Origin: Clostridiales bacterium
Lineage (GTDB): Bacteria > Bacillota > Clostridia > Lachnospirales > WRAX01
Length of the DNA stretch: 24,311 bases
NCBI GenBank assembly: GCA_031277155.1
Contig: JAITMW010000010.1
Span: 1 to 24,311, forward strand
Direction: 5' to 3'
The position numbers and the translations under genes were made by a program. Under the pieces are notes generated by a model. That model saw only the letters and a program-made list of their open reading frames with translations, was not told the DNA's origin and searched no databases. Shown here piece by piece: positions 6,536-13,674 of the stretch. Each line of letters starts with the position of its first letter. Positions within the stretch are counted from its first letter, which is position 1.

Positions 6536-6940
6536 ATGGAACATGAAATGTTGACGCAGATTTTAACCATGCTTAATGGCATCAACGCCAGACTGGACAG
6601 CTCTGAAGCCAAAGTCGAGGCCAGATTGGACAGCTTTGAGGCCAAAATCGAAGCCAGACTGGACAGTTTTGAGGCCAGACTGGACAGCTTTGAAGCCAAA
6701 ATCGAAGCCAGACTGGACGGCTTTGAGGCCAAAATCGAAGCCAGACTGGACGGCTTTGAGGCCAAAATCGAAGCCAGGCTGGACAAAATCGAAGCCCAAC
6801 AAGCCGAAGATTCCAGGCGCATACAGGTTATCTTTGAACATTCCATCAATATAACGGAACGCGTAACCGGCCATGACCTTACATTTGACGCGCTTCAATC
6901 TGCCCTGGAGACCAGAGAAAAGGCAGGCGCGGCGTTTTAA
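6536..6940 (+). CDS. Small hendecad-repeat coiled-coil protein
   Basis: This 134-residue soluble protein is of no family I can name. After MEHEMLTQILTMLNGIN it consists of 11-residue units (ARLDSFEAKIE): five full units, one shortened to a 7-residue heptad (ARLDSFE, bases 6653-6673), and a last degenerate one (ARLDKIEAQQ). Hydrophobic spacing suits a right-handed or straight coiled coil. The C-terminus (SRRIQVIFEHSINITERVTG) is also helical. The DNA repeats as 33-bp units; those at 6707-6739 and 6740-6772 are identical, which suggests recent expansion. ATG 6536 follows a very strong ribosome binding site (AGGGAGGTG, 6521-6529) and its own promoter. It lies in the opposite direction between two genes of the germination operon and ends 7 bases from the end of gerAA. 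Such proteins could be scaffolds or length-variable spacers; function is unknown. Confidence 0.78.
   Translation: MEHEMLTQILTMLNGINARLDSSEAKVEARLDSFEAKIEARLDSFEARLDSFEAKIEARLDGFEAKIEARLDGFEAKIEARLDKIEAQQAEDSRRIQVIFEHSINITERVTGHDLTFDALQSALETREKAGAAF
6587..6799 (+). repeat. Tandem 33-bp coding repeats
   Basis: Units begin at 6587, 6620, 6653 (21 bp only), 6674, 6707, 6740 and 6773. Each encodes ARLD(S/G)FEAKIE. Two neighbouring units are identical in DNA, so slippage or unequal exchange can change the copy number in frame. Confidence 0.85.
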
Positions 6941-6947
6941 GCATTTC

Positions 6948-8468
6948 TCATTCCTTTTTCCTTGGATTTCCCAGCTTTTCGGTATTTAGGCGGATTTTTT
7001 GCTCAGGATTGGCATAAATCGGTCTTTTTTTCATGAAAATTATTGGCAGGCGAAAGACACTGTCCTTAAAATCCGTAAATCCGTTGATGTCCCCGGCGGC
7101 AAACGGGAAAAGATATGGCAGGCCGAAGGATTTCAGCGATGCCAGATGGATAAGCAGCAAAATCAGCGCAATCCAAAAGCCCAAGAGACCCAGCGCCGCC
7201 GACAGCGCAATTATCAAAAATTTTGACAGGCGAAAGGCCGCAACCAGTGAATAGCTTGGGATGGCGAAGCTGGCTATGCCCGTCAGCGCCACAATGATGA
7301 CGACGATGGGGCTGACAATGCCTGCCGAAACCGCCGCTTCACCCACGATGAGGCCGCCGATGATGCCGATGGAGCTGCCCACCGGGCGCGGCAGGCGTAT
7401 GCCCGCCTCGCGAAGCAGCTCGAAGGCAAATTCCATGATAAGAACCTCCATCACGGCGGGAAATGGGATGGATTCCCGCGCCGCCGCCATTTTGAATGTC
7501 AGCATCATGGGCAGCATATTTGGGTGAAAGGTGGTGACGGCGATGTACAGCCCCGGCAAAGCCAGCGCGAAAAATGCCGACGCAAAGCGCAGCACACGCG
7601 CCAGGGACATAATTTCCCAGCGCTGGTTATAATCGTCGGCGGACTGAAAAAATGAATCTATCACAGCCGGAATCAAAATAACAACAGGCGAGCCATCCAC
7701 AATAATAACAATGCGCCCCTCCAAAATTGCGCTGGCGGCCTTGTCCGGCCTTTCCGTAATTTGCGTCTGCGGAAAGGGGGATTGATAGTCCTCTTCTATA
7801 AATTCTTCCAGCGCGCCGCAGGTTAAAATGCCGTCAATATCAATATTTTCAATGCGCGCCAGCGCCCTTTCCAACACCTCTTTACGCACCACATCATCCA
7901 GATAGCACAGGGCAATGTCCGTCATCGTCCTGCGCCCCACCTGCATTTGCTTCACTTTCATCCTGGGGTCCTTGACGCGCCGCCGCAAAAGTGCTGTGCT
8001 AAAGCGCATAACCTCGGAAAATGCCTCGTTGGACCCCTGCACAACCACCTCTGTATTTGTCTCCGGCACGCCCCGATTGGGAAAACCCCTGGTGGCCACC
8101 AATATGGCCGTCGCCGTGCCGTCCACCAATATGGCCGTATCCCCCGACATTACGGCACTTATAATTTTGTCCGGGTCGGTTTCTTCCCGCAAATCCGCCG
8201 TCATCATGCCGCCCTCTTTTAGAGTGGTCAGCAGGTCAATTGGCGCGTGAAAAAAATCCTCGGGGGGCTTTAGCGCGCTGGCCATAAGGCGCGGCAAAAT
8301 TGACAGCTCTAAAACACTTCTGTCAACCATGCCGTCAATATACATCACATATACATACCTGGACAAATTTGAAACAACGGGTATTTTGCGCTTTACCCAA
8401 TCGCCACATTCGACGAAAAGCTCCTCGAAATATTGGATATTTTTCTCTAATTCGCTATATAATTGCAA
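6948..8468 (-). CDS. gerAA: GerAA/GerXA-family spore germination protein
   Basis: This is the A subunit of a GerA-type germinant receptor, about 506 residues from TTG 8468. The N-terminal half is cytoplasmic. Conserved blocks include SPFPQTQITERPDKAASAIL with GRIVIIVDGSPVVILIP, then FAFELLREAGIRLP, and the membrane block SSIGIIGGLIVGEAAVSAG with a downstream ASFAIPSYSL. Four or five membrane segments fill the C-terminal half. A subunits are proposed to form the oligomeric ion channel of the receptor. The start is uncertain. The only ATG in frame (8570) has no ribosome binding site and overlaps the promoter of the divergent DUF1266 gene. TTG 8468 has GGTGA four bases upstream and gives an N-terminus about as long as that of B. 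subtilis GerAA; GTG 8477 is a third choice. Its operon partners gerAB and gerAC follow, but with a foreign gene in between. Confidence 0.9.
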   Translation of the reverse strand: MQLYSELEKNIQYFEELFVECGDWVKRKIPVVSNLSRYVYVMYIDGMVDRSVLELSILPRLMASALKPPEDFFHAPIDLLTTLKEGGMMTADLREETDPDKIISAVMSGDTAILVDGTATAILVATRGFPNRGVPETNTEVVVQGSNEAFSEVMRFSTALLRRRVKDPRMKVKQMQVGRRTMTDIALCYLDDVVRKEVLERALARIENIDIDGILTCGALEEFIEEDYQSPFPQTQITERPDKAASAILEGRIVIIVDGSPVVILIPAVIDSFFQSADDYNQRWEIMSLARVLRFASAFFALALPGLYIAVTTFHPNMLPMMLTFKMAAARESIPFPAVMEVLIMEFAFELLREAGIRLPRPVGSSIGIIGGLIVGEAAVSAGIVSPIVVIIVALTGIASFAIPSYSLVAAFRLSKFLIIALSAALGLLGFWIALILLLIHLASLKSFGLPYLFPFAAGDINGFTDFKDSVFRLPIIFMKKRPIYANPEQKIRLNTEKLGNPRKKE

Positions 8469-8546
8469 ATTTATCACCGAGTATAGTTTTATCAGCCGCC
8501 GTATTTTTATGCACAAAAGATGATATGGAATTTTAGCGCGGGTGTG

Positions 8547-8555
8547 TGGTATAAT
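8547..8555 (+). promoter_or_regulatory. Extended -10 promoter of the DUF1266 gene
   Basis: TGG directly followed by TATAAT (8550-8555) makes an extended -10 element; the -35 region is poor. The ribosome binding site GGAGGAAA and ATG 8591 follow. Confidence 0.55.
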
Positions 8556-8590
8556 GATTGTAAATGGCATAACGGGCGGAGGAAAAGAAA

Positions 8591-9529
8591 ATGGGCATAT
8601 TGAAAAATCTGTTTAAGCCGCCGGACCCATACCGCCGCAATCCCGAGGGCGGGACGCTTTCGCGGGCCGAAATACAGGCCATCTCTGTCGGGGCCATCCT
8701 GACGGAGAGCAACTGCGAATTTATTGACAGCTTGCAGCCGGCAACACCAAAGGAAATAAAGCAGAGGAAGCAGCATCAGCTTTTAGAGCAGTGGTGGGAC
8801 ATTGCTTCTGCACAGGAGGCGATTGACGGGCTGGAATCGCTAAAAAACAGGGGGCATCGGCGGGTGTTTCAAGCTGTTTTGGCCAATATTCCGCAGGCAC
8901 TGGAGCTGGAGCCGACATTTGACGATTTCCATCGGGCCTTTGAGGGGGCGGGGCTGCCCATTGCCGGCGAGGAGATTTCAAGGGAATATCCGCGCGAAAC
9001 CGAGCTTACAAAAAGGCATATTGACGTGCTTTGCGCCGCATATAATTCAGAGCTGGAAGAAGAGGCGGAGGCAATAATCGACAAGCACGCGGCGCTGTTT
9101 GGCAATGACGAGACATTGGACATCTGTATGCATATTTTTGAGGCAATGCTGGATAGATATGAGCAATACGCAGAATTTGCCTATAATTTAAGGCAGGCCT
9201 TTGAAAAATTGCAAGGGCGGGGCTTTGTGGACAATGCGGCCGGCCTTGCAAGCATAAACCCGGCCGCCTGGGACATGGGGCGCATGGTAAATGTAGCCAG
9301 GTGGTGCTATGCCTGCGGATATATCACGAAAGCCGCGGCGTGGGAATACATACTTTTTGCCGGGGATGAAAGCGCGCGCCAATATGCGGATTGGACTGGC
9401 TTCGGCAAAGGATATATAATGGGCCGGGCCATATGGGGCGGCGACAGCGCCCTTGATGATATGATGGACATTGTTGATGGTCTGCACAAGGACGAAGAAA
9501 GCCCTTGGAGGCGCGCGCCTTTGCGTTAA
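8591..9529 (+). CDS. DUF1266 domain-containing protein
   Basis: This 312-residue soluble protein resembles the DUF1266 family (E. coli YbeR/YbeU group). Early LSRAEIQAISVGAIL and FIDSL, then WWDI (68-71) and a GHR (88-90), are the first family block. The C-terminal block has DMGRMVNVARWCYACGYIT (228-246), AWEYI and WTGFGKGYIMGRAIWGGD, the usual 'W..fg.gY..GR..W' ending. The middle (about 140-215) is a helical insert. No enzymatic role is known for this family. ATG 8591 follows GGAGGAAA with good spacing and an extended -10 promoter. It is transcribed away from the germination genes and seems to be a single-gene unit, as 330 bases of repeat DNA follow. Confidence 0.82.
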   Translation: MGILKNLFKPPDPYRRNPEGGTLSRAEIQAISVGAILTESNCEFIDSLQPATPKEIKQRKQHQLLEQWWDIASAQEAIDGLESLKNRGHRRVFQAVLANIPQALELEPTFDDFHRAFEGAGLPIAGEEISREYPRETELTKRHIDVLCAAYNSELEEEAEAIIDKHAALFGNDETLDICMHIFEAMLDRYEQYAEFAYNLRQAFEKLQGRGFVDNAAGLASINPAAWDMGRMVNVARWCYACGYITKAAAWEYILFAGDESARQYADWTGFGKGYIMGRAIWGGDSALDDMMDIVDGLHKDEESPWRRAPLR

Positions 9530-9551
9530 ACCCAAAGCATGGCCTATACCC

Positions 9552-9644
9552 GGGCGGCTTTCAAGTTTTGGCATGGTTTTGCCGAAACCAATGGGCCATC
9601 CCTACGAGAAGCTGTGCCATGTAGGGGCGAGCTTTGCTCGCCCG
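9552..9644 (+). repeat. Tandem duplication unit A, ending in hairpin repeat R5
   Basis: This unit of about 93 bp starts GGGCGGC, contains GGCATGGTTTT, and ends with the 24-bp hairpin repeat at 9621-9644 (GTAG plus GAGC-type arms). Unit B (9677-9767) is a diverged copy in the same direction. The surrounding gap 9530-9858 holds no gene that I can support. Confidence 0.75.
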
Positions 9645-9676
9645 CGTGCAAAGCGCATGTGCAGTTCAAAATATGC

Positions 9677-9767
9677 GGGCGGCCCTAAAGTTTCGGCATG
9701 GTTTTTGCTGAAGTCGGTGGGCGTCCCCACGAAGAGCGGCCATGTAGGGGCGAGCTTTGCTCGCCCG
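9677..9767 (+). repeat. Tandem duplication unit B, ending in hairpin repeat R6
   Basis: A diverged copy of unit A. The two align through GGGCGGC, GGCATGGTTTT, CACGA and the hairpin (R6 at 9744-9767). The hairpin part is identical between the copies while the preceding 70 bases have several differences, so the hairpin is the better kept part. Confidence 0.75.
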
Positions 9768-9858
9768 CAGCCTACGGCTATTTTGGCGTTCATACGCAAT
9801 TCACAATAAATTGTTACACTGTCAAGGATGAAAAGCATCATCAGAAGGGAAGAAATCC

Positions 9859-11394
9859 ATGAAAAAGAAATCCAAAGCAGGTCTTATTTTGTTATTGCTG
9901 GTGATTGCCCTCGGCGTGGGCGGCTTTGCCGTTTTTTCCGCGCTGGCGACGCAAGAGCCGCCCGCCATGTCCCACACGGTTTTGCAATTGGGAGATTTAA
10001 CAGAAAGCATCAACATACGCGGCGCGGTGGAAAGCACAAACCGCCGCAATGTATATTCCACCCTCAATTTCCTGGTGGAAGAGATTTTTGTCGAAGTGGG
10101 CGACTTTGTGCAGGCCGGCGATATTTTGGCCGTGCTGGATACCGCGGATTTAGAGCTTAATATACGCCAACAGCGCGCCGAAATGAACGCCATGGACGAA
10201 AGCAATCGGCTTAATTTGCGGCAAAGCCGCCGCGTGTATGAAGATGCCCGCACAAACCTGGATACGGGGCAAAATCCCCAGGTTCTCAATGCCGAGACAG
10301 CATACAGCAATGCCGCCACAAATATGGACATTGCCCTGCGCAATTATGAAAACGCGCGGGATGATTATGAAAACCCCATAAACGCGCAGCTGCTTCAGGC
10401 CCAATCCACATTGACGCTGGCGTCCATAGAGCTTGATAATTTGCAGCGCACCCACGAAAACAACATCATATTGCTTGCGGCCGGCGGCATATCGCGCAAT
10501 GCCTTTGACAACAGCGAAACCGCACTGACCACGGCGCAAAGCCGCTTTGCGGACGCCGCCGCCGCCCTGGAAAATGCCGAAACGGCCACACGCCGCGCCC
10601 TGGACAATGCCCGCGACCAGCTGACCACAGCCCGGGTGGCATATGACAATGCGTATGTGGCGCTGGCCTCTGCGCACACGGGCGCCGGGCAGGAAATTGA
10701 CAGGCTGTTTTCCAATGTGGAATCCTCGCAAATTGCCATAAACAACGAGGCCCGCCTGATTGCCATTGAAAGGCTCCAGCGGCAGCTGGACGACAGCATA
10801 ATTACGGCACCCATTTCGGGCACCGTCACTGTCAACTTTGCCACCGTTGGCTCTGTGGCCGGCGGCCTTATGTTCGTCATTGAAGACACGGATAACTTAA
10901 AAATCACCACGCGCATACGCGAATATGACGCAACCCAGGTGCAAGTGGGCATGGCTGTAGAGATACGCACGGATTCCACAGGGGCCGCCGTTTTTGACGG
11001 TCAGGTTTCATCCATGGACCCCACCGCCCTGCGCAACGCGTTGGGAGATATTGCCAATTTGGGCGATGTGGAATTTGGCGCGGAAATTGCCGTGCTTTCC
11101 ACGGACACACCCCTGCTTATCGGCATGAACACGCGCCTTACCGTCGTTTTGGACCAAAGGCATGACATCTTCTTCGTGCCTTTTGACGCCATATTTTTTG
11201 ACATGGCAGAAAATGCCTATGTTTTCGTGGTTGATGCCCATGAGGGGCGCGGCACGGCCCGCAGTATGCCCGTAGAAATTGGCCTGGAGACCGACTTTTT
11301 CGTTGAAATTATCAGCCCCGAGCTTTCCCCCGGCATGAAAGTGCTTAACAATGCCGCGGCCGTAACAGAGGGCATGGAAGTGACGGTGAATTAA
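9859..11394 (+). CDS. MacA/HlyD-like membrane fusion (adaptor) protein
   Basis: This 511-residue adaptor belongs to an ABC exporter. An N-terminal membrane anchor (about 8-29) is followed by the first lipoyl half (VEEIFVEVGDFVQAGDILAVLD), a long Ala/Gln/Asn-rich alpha-helical hairpin (about 95-310), the second lipoyl half (TAPISGTVTVNFATVGSVAGG) and beta-barrel and membrane-proximal parts. It is longer than E. coli MacA (371 residues), chiefly through the hairpin. In Gram-positive bacteria such adaptors work with MacB-like ATPase and permease partners to move peptides, lipids or antibiotics out of the membrane. ATG 9859 follows AAGGGAAG. The stop overlaps the ATG of the next gene by one base (TAATG), so translation is coupled. 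No strong promoter is visible in the repeat-rich region before it. Confidence 0.9.
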   Translation: MKKKSKAGLILLLLVIALGVGGFAVFSALATQEPPAMSHTVLQLGDLTESINIRGAVESTNRRNVYSTLNFLVEEIFVEVGDFVQAGDILAVLDTADLELNIRQQRAEMNAMDESNRLNLRQSRRVYEDARTNLDTGQNPQVLNAETAYSNAATNMDIALRNYENARDDYENPINAQLLQAQSTLTLASIELDNLQRTHENNIILLAAGGISRNAFDNSETALTTAQSRFADAAAALENAETATRRALDNARDQLTTARVAYDNAYVALASAHTGAGQEIDRLFSNVESSQIAINNEARLIAIERLQRQLDDSIITAPISGTVTVNFATVGSVAGGLMFVIEDTDNLKITTRIREYDATQVQVGMAVEIRTDSTGAAVFDGQVSSMDPTALRNALGDIANLGDVEFGAEIAVLSTDTPLLIGMNTRLTVVLDQRHDIFFVPFDAIFFDMAENAYVFVVDAHEGRGTARSMPVEIGLETDFFVEIISPELSPGMKVLNNAAAVTEGMEVTVN

Positions 11395-12110
11395 TGGCGG
11401 CCAAGCATAAGCAAATGGTTATTGAAATGCGCGATATTGTGAAGAATTTCTTTATCGGATTGCCAAACGAATTGCATATACTAAAAAACATTGATATCAC
11501 AGTGGAAGAGGGCGAATTTGTCTCCATTGTGGGACAGTCCGGCAGCGGAAAGTCCACATTGATGAATCTTATCGGCGCCTTAGACCGCCCCACATCGGGA
11601 TTTTATGCCCTGGACGGGCACAATATCGCCGAAATGAATGACAACGGCCTTTCGGACATTCGCAATCAAAAAATCGGCTTTGTTTTTCAGACCTTCAACC
11701 TCATACCGCGCTCTACAGCCCTGCGCAATGTAGAGCTGCCCATGCTTTACAGCGGCATTTCCTCCGGCAAGCGCACGAAAAAGGCCAAAGAGCTGCTGGA
11801 AATTATGGAAATGGGAGACCGCATGGACCATCTGCCCAACGAGCTTTCCGGCGGGCAAAAGCAGCGCGTGGCCATTGCCCGCGCCATGGCCAACGACCCC
11901 GCCATCATCCTGGCGGACGAGCCGACAGGCTCGCTGGATTCGGCGACGGGACGCATGGTGATGGACATCTTCCACAAGCTGCATACCGAACAGGGCAAAA
12001 CTATAATACTTATCACCCACAACGCCGTGCTGGCAAAGGAAACACAGCGTATGCTTACAATCCATGACGGCAGGATTGTGGGCGAAACCGTTATGGAGAA
12101 AAGTCAATGA
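11394..12110 (+). CDS. MacB/LolD-type ABC transporter ATPase
   Basis: This 238-residue cytoplasmic ATPase carries a full motif set: Walker A GQSGSGKST (47-55), Q-loop Gln99 (FVFQTFNLIP), signature LSGGQKQR (151-158), Walker B ILADEPTGSLD (172-182) with catalytic Glu176, and H-loop His209. Sequence type and length match the MacB/LolD/FtsE group, whose permeases are mechanotransmitters rather than ordinary channels. It is coupled by one-base overlap to the adaptor gene and by ATGA overlap to the next gene. Its likely permease is encoded at 13675-14946, after two unrelated genes. Confidence 0.93.
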   Translation: MAAKHKQMVIEMRDIVKNFFIGLPNELHILKNIDITVEEGEFVSIVGQSGSGKSTLMNLIGALDRPTSGFYALDGHNIAEMNDNGLSDIRNQKIGFVFQTFNLIPRSTALRNVELPMLYSGISSGKRTKKAKELLEIMEMGDRMDHLPNELSGGQKQRVAIARAMANDPAIILADEPTGSLDSATGRMVMDIFHKLHTEQGKTIILITHNAVLAKETQRMLTIHDGRIVGETVMEKSQ

Positions 12111-12991
12111 GAATAAAAAACAATCCCAATATTTTTTATTTGGCTTGTGGCCTGTTGGTTGACGGCGACAGGCGGTATGACCAAAACGACGCCGAAATTG
12201 CGGCCCTGGCGGGCAAAATATGTGACGACGCAAGCCGGGATGCCTTGGATGCCGATATTTTGCAATGGTTTAATTTGGCAAAGGCGGGGCAGGTAGAGAC
12301 CAATCCATATTGGCCCCGGGGCCACGCCATGATGATGGCGGTTCTTTTCGCGGATGGCGCGGATTTTGACATCGACCGCTTCATGGAATTTTTAAAAGGC
12401 ATAAATATACTGGACCCGGTTGGTCAGGATGAATTTCGCGAATGGATTGGCCACCTGCCGGAGATTTTGGCCTACAGCGAGGGCATTTTCCGCGGCTTTT
12501 GGAAAGAATATTGCGAAATTATGTTTGCGCGCCGGGCGGGCTGGGCCCCTGAAATTGAGGCTTCGCGCCTGCCGCTGAAGGAATTTTTTGGGTGCGGCAA
12601 TATGCCCAATTTGGTGCTGGCCCCAAATTTGTTTGCAGACCCCTGGCACGCGGATTTTGTCCATAACCCTGAGGGCACCGTGGTTTTAATCGCGGCAAAG
12701 CCCGATGTGGAAAGTATGCTGCACGAAACCCTGCGCGCCAAAATTGCGGAACACAGCGAAAAAATTGCGGTCTTTTATAAGGAGCATGGCGAGGAATATG
12801 TCACCGAGGAGTGTTTTGTGCGGGCCTTGTCAACCATTTTGGCGGGCGGCAAAAAAGGGCGCGTGCAAAGCCATGTAAACTGCGGTTTTGTGGGGGTGCC
12901 CACCATTGTGGACTTTTTTGAAAAGCACCGCCCCAATGCCGATAATCTCGGAGACTTTATAGATTCAGTACTGAAAGGAAATATGGCATGA
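12107..12991 (+). CDS. Unknown soluble protein inside the efflux operon
   Basis: I do not recognise this 294-residue protein. It has no signal peptide or membrane segment. Visible parts are an N-terminal helical region and a central block NLVLAPNLFADPW followed by TVVLIAAKPDVESMLHETLR (191-210). The order beta-strand, beta-strand, then helix with LHE is like the active-site layout of gluzincin-type metallopeptidases. The zinc motif would, however, read HETLR rather than HExxH, so if related it is probably inactive; this is only a hint. The start ATG overlaps the ATPase stop by 4 bases (ATGA) and its own stop overlaps the following gene by 4 bases, so it is made together with the transporter. 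Possible roles are an immunity or accessory factor, or an unrelated passenger. Confidence 0.8.
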   Translation: MRIKNNPNIFYLACGLLVDGDRRYDQNDAEIAALAGKICDDASRDALDADILQWFNLAKAGQVETNPYWPRGHAMMMAVLFADGADFDIDRFMEFLKGINILDPVGQDEFREWIGHLPEILAYSEGIFRGFWKEYCEIMFARRAGWAPEIEASRLPLKEFFGCGNMPNLVLAPNLFADPWHADFVHNPEGTVVLIAAKPDVESMLHETLRAKIAEHSEKIAVFYKEHGEEYVTEECFVRALSTILAGGKKGRVQSHVNCGFVGVPTIVDFFEKHRPNADNLGDFIDSVLKGNMA

Positions 12992-13665
12992 AAAAAATCA
13001 TCAATGCCCAAAATTTCAGATTTCTTGTGCTGGCCTGCTTTGCGCTGTCGTCGGTGTATCTCGTCGCCTACATTTTTATGCCTCAAATCGGCCCCGGCAT
13101 CCTCACCTTCGACGACCCTGCCATACTGCTGTATTACAACCTTTCCGCCATTTTTGTCTTGCTTTTGCCTGATATCATAAAAAGATTTTCGGGCTTTGCA
13201 ATTTCAGGCGCCATGCTGGTTGTATATGTGGCCTTTGTTTTTTCTGGGCTGTTTTTGGGCACCACGCTGAACTTTTACGGCATTTTTATCTACTGGGACC
13301 TATTTTTGCACTTTCTCAGCGGCGTATTGCTGGGCATTTTGGGCTTTGCCATGCTTGATTTCGCACAAAAAAAGATGCCGATAAAGCCGGCATCCGCCGC
13401 CATCTTTGCCTTTTGCTTCTCGATGGCGGCAGGTAAAATTTGGGAAATTTACGAATTTGGGCTGGATAGCACGATAGGCACCAACACCCAGCGATGGGCG
13501 GATGTCTATGGCGCGCCGTTTATCGGCCAGGGGGCCCTGGCCAACACCATGTGGGACATGGTGTTTAACATGACGGGCACAATCCTCATTGTGATATGGG
13601 GATATGGCCGCCTAAGGGGCAAGGGCTGGCCGCAGGGGCTGAAGATTACCAGAGCTGAGAAATAG
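12988..13665 (+). CDS. DUF2238/YjdF-like multi-spanning membrane protein
   Basis: This 225-residue integral membrane protein has about six to seven spans (12-31, 46-62, 68-90, 95-122, 136-150, 187-206 roughly). The pattern YWDLFLHFLSGVLLGILGF (102-120), KIWEIYEFGLDSTIG (150-164) and NTMWDMVFNMTG (186-197) matches the DUF2238/YjdF family, in which conserved Asp, His, Glu and Asp residues face each other in the membrane. Function is unknown. It overlaps the previous gene by 4 bases, and the permease gene starts 9 bases later behind its own AGGGGGA. Its tight coupling to an exporter suggests a role in the same envelope process. Confidence 0.78.
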   Translation: MKKIINAQNFRFLVLACFALSSVYLVAYIFMPQIGPGILTFDDPAILLYYNLSAIFVLLLPDIIKRFSGFAISGAMLVVYVAFVFSGLFLGTTLNFYGIFIYWDLFLHFLSGVLLGILGFAMLDFAQKKMPIKPASAAIFAFCFSMAAGKIWEIYEFGLDSTIGTNTQRWADVYGAPFIGQGALANTMWDMVFNMTGTILIVIWGYGRLRGKGWPQGLKITRAEK

Positions 13666-13674
13666 GGGGATTTT

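Noticed and set aside
6463..6849. N-terminal extension of the germination permease with many SSLASILASK repeats
   Set aside because: It is the complement of the plus-strand coiled-coil repeat. A good ribosome binding site and normal family length support a start at 6462.
8469..8570. ATG 8570 as start of the germination A subunit
   Set aside because: It has no ribosome binding site and overlaps the divergent promoter. It cannot be fully excluded because it is the only ATG in frame.
9859..11394. Adaptor of an RND efflux pump
   Set aside because: No RND pump or outer-membrane channel gene is present, and the coupled partner is an ABC ATPase in a Gram-positive context.
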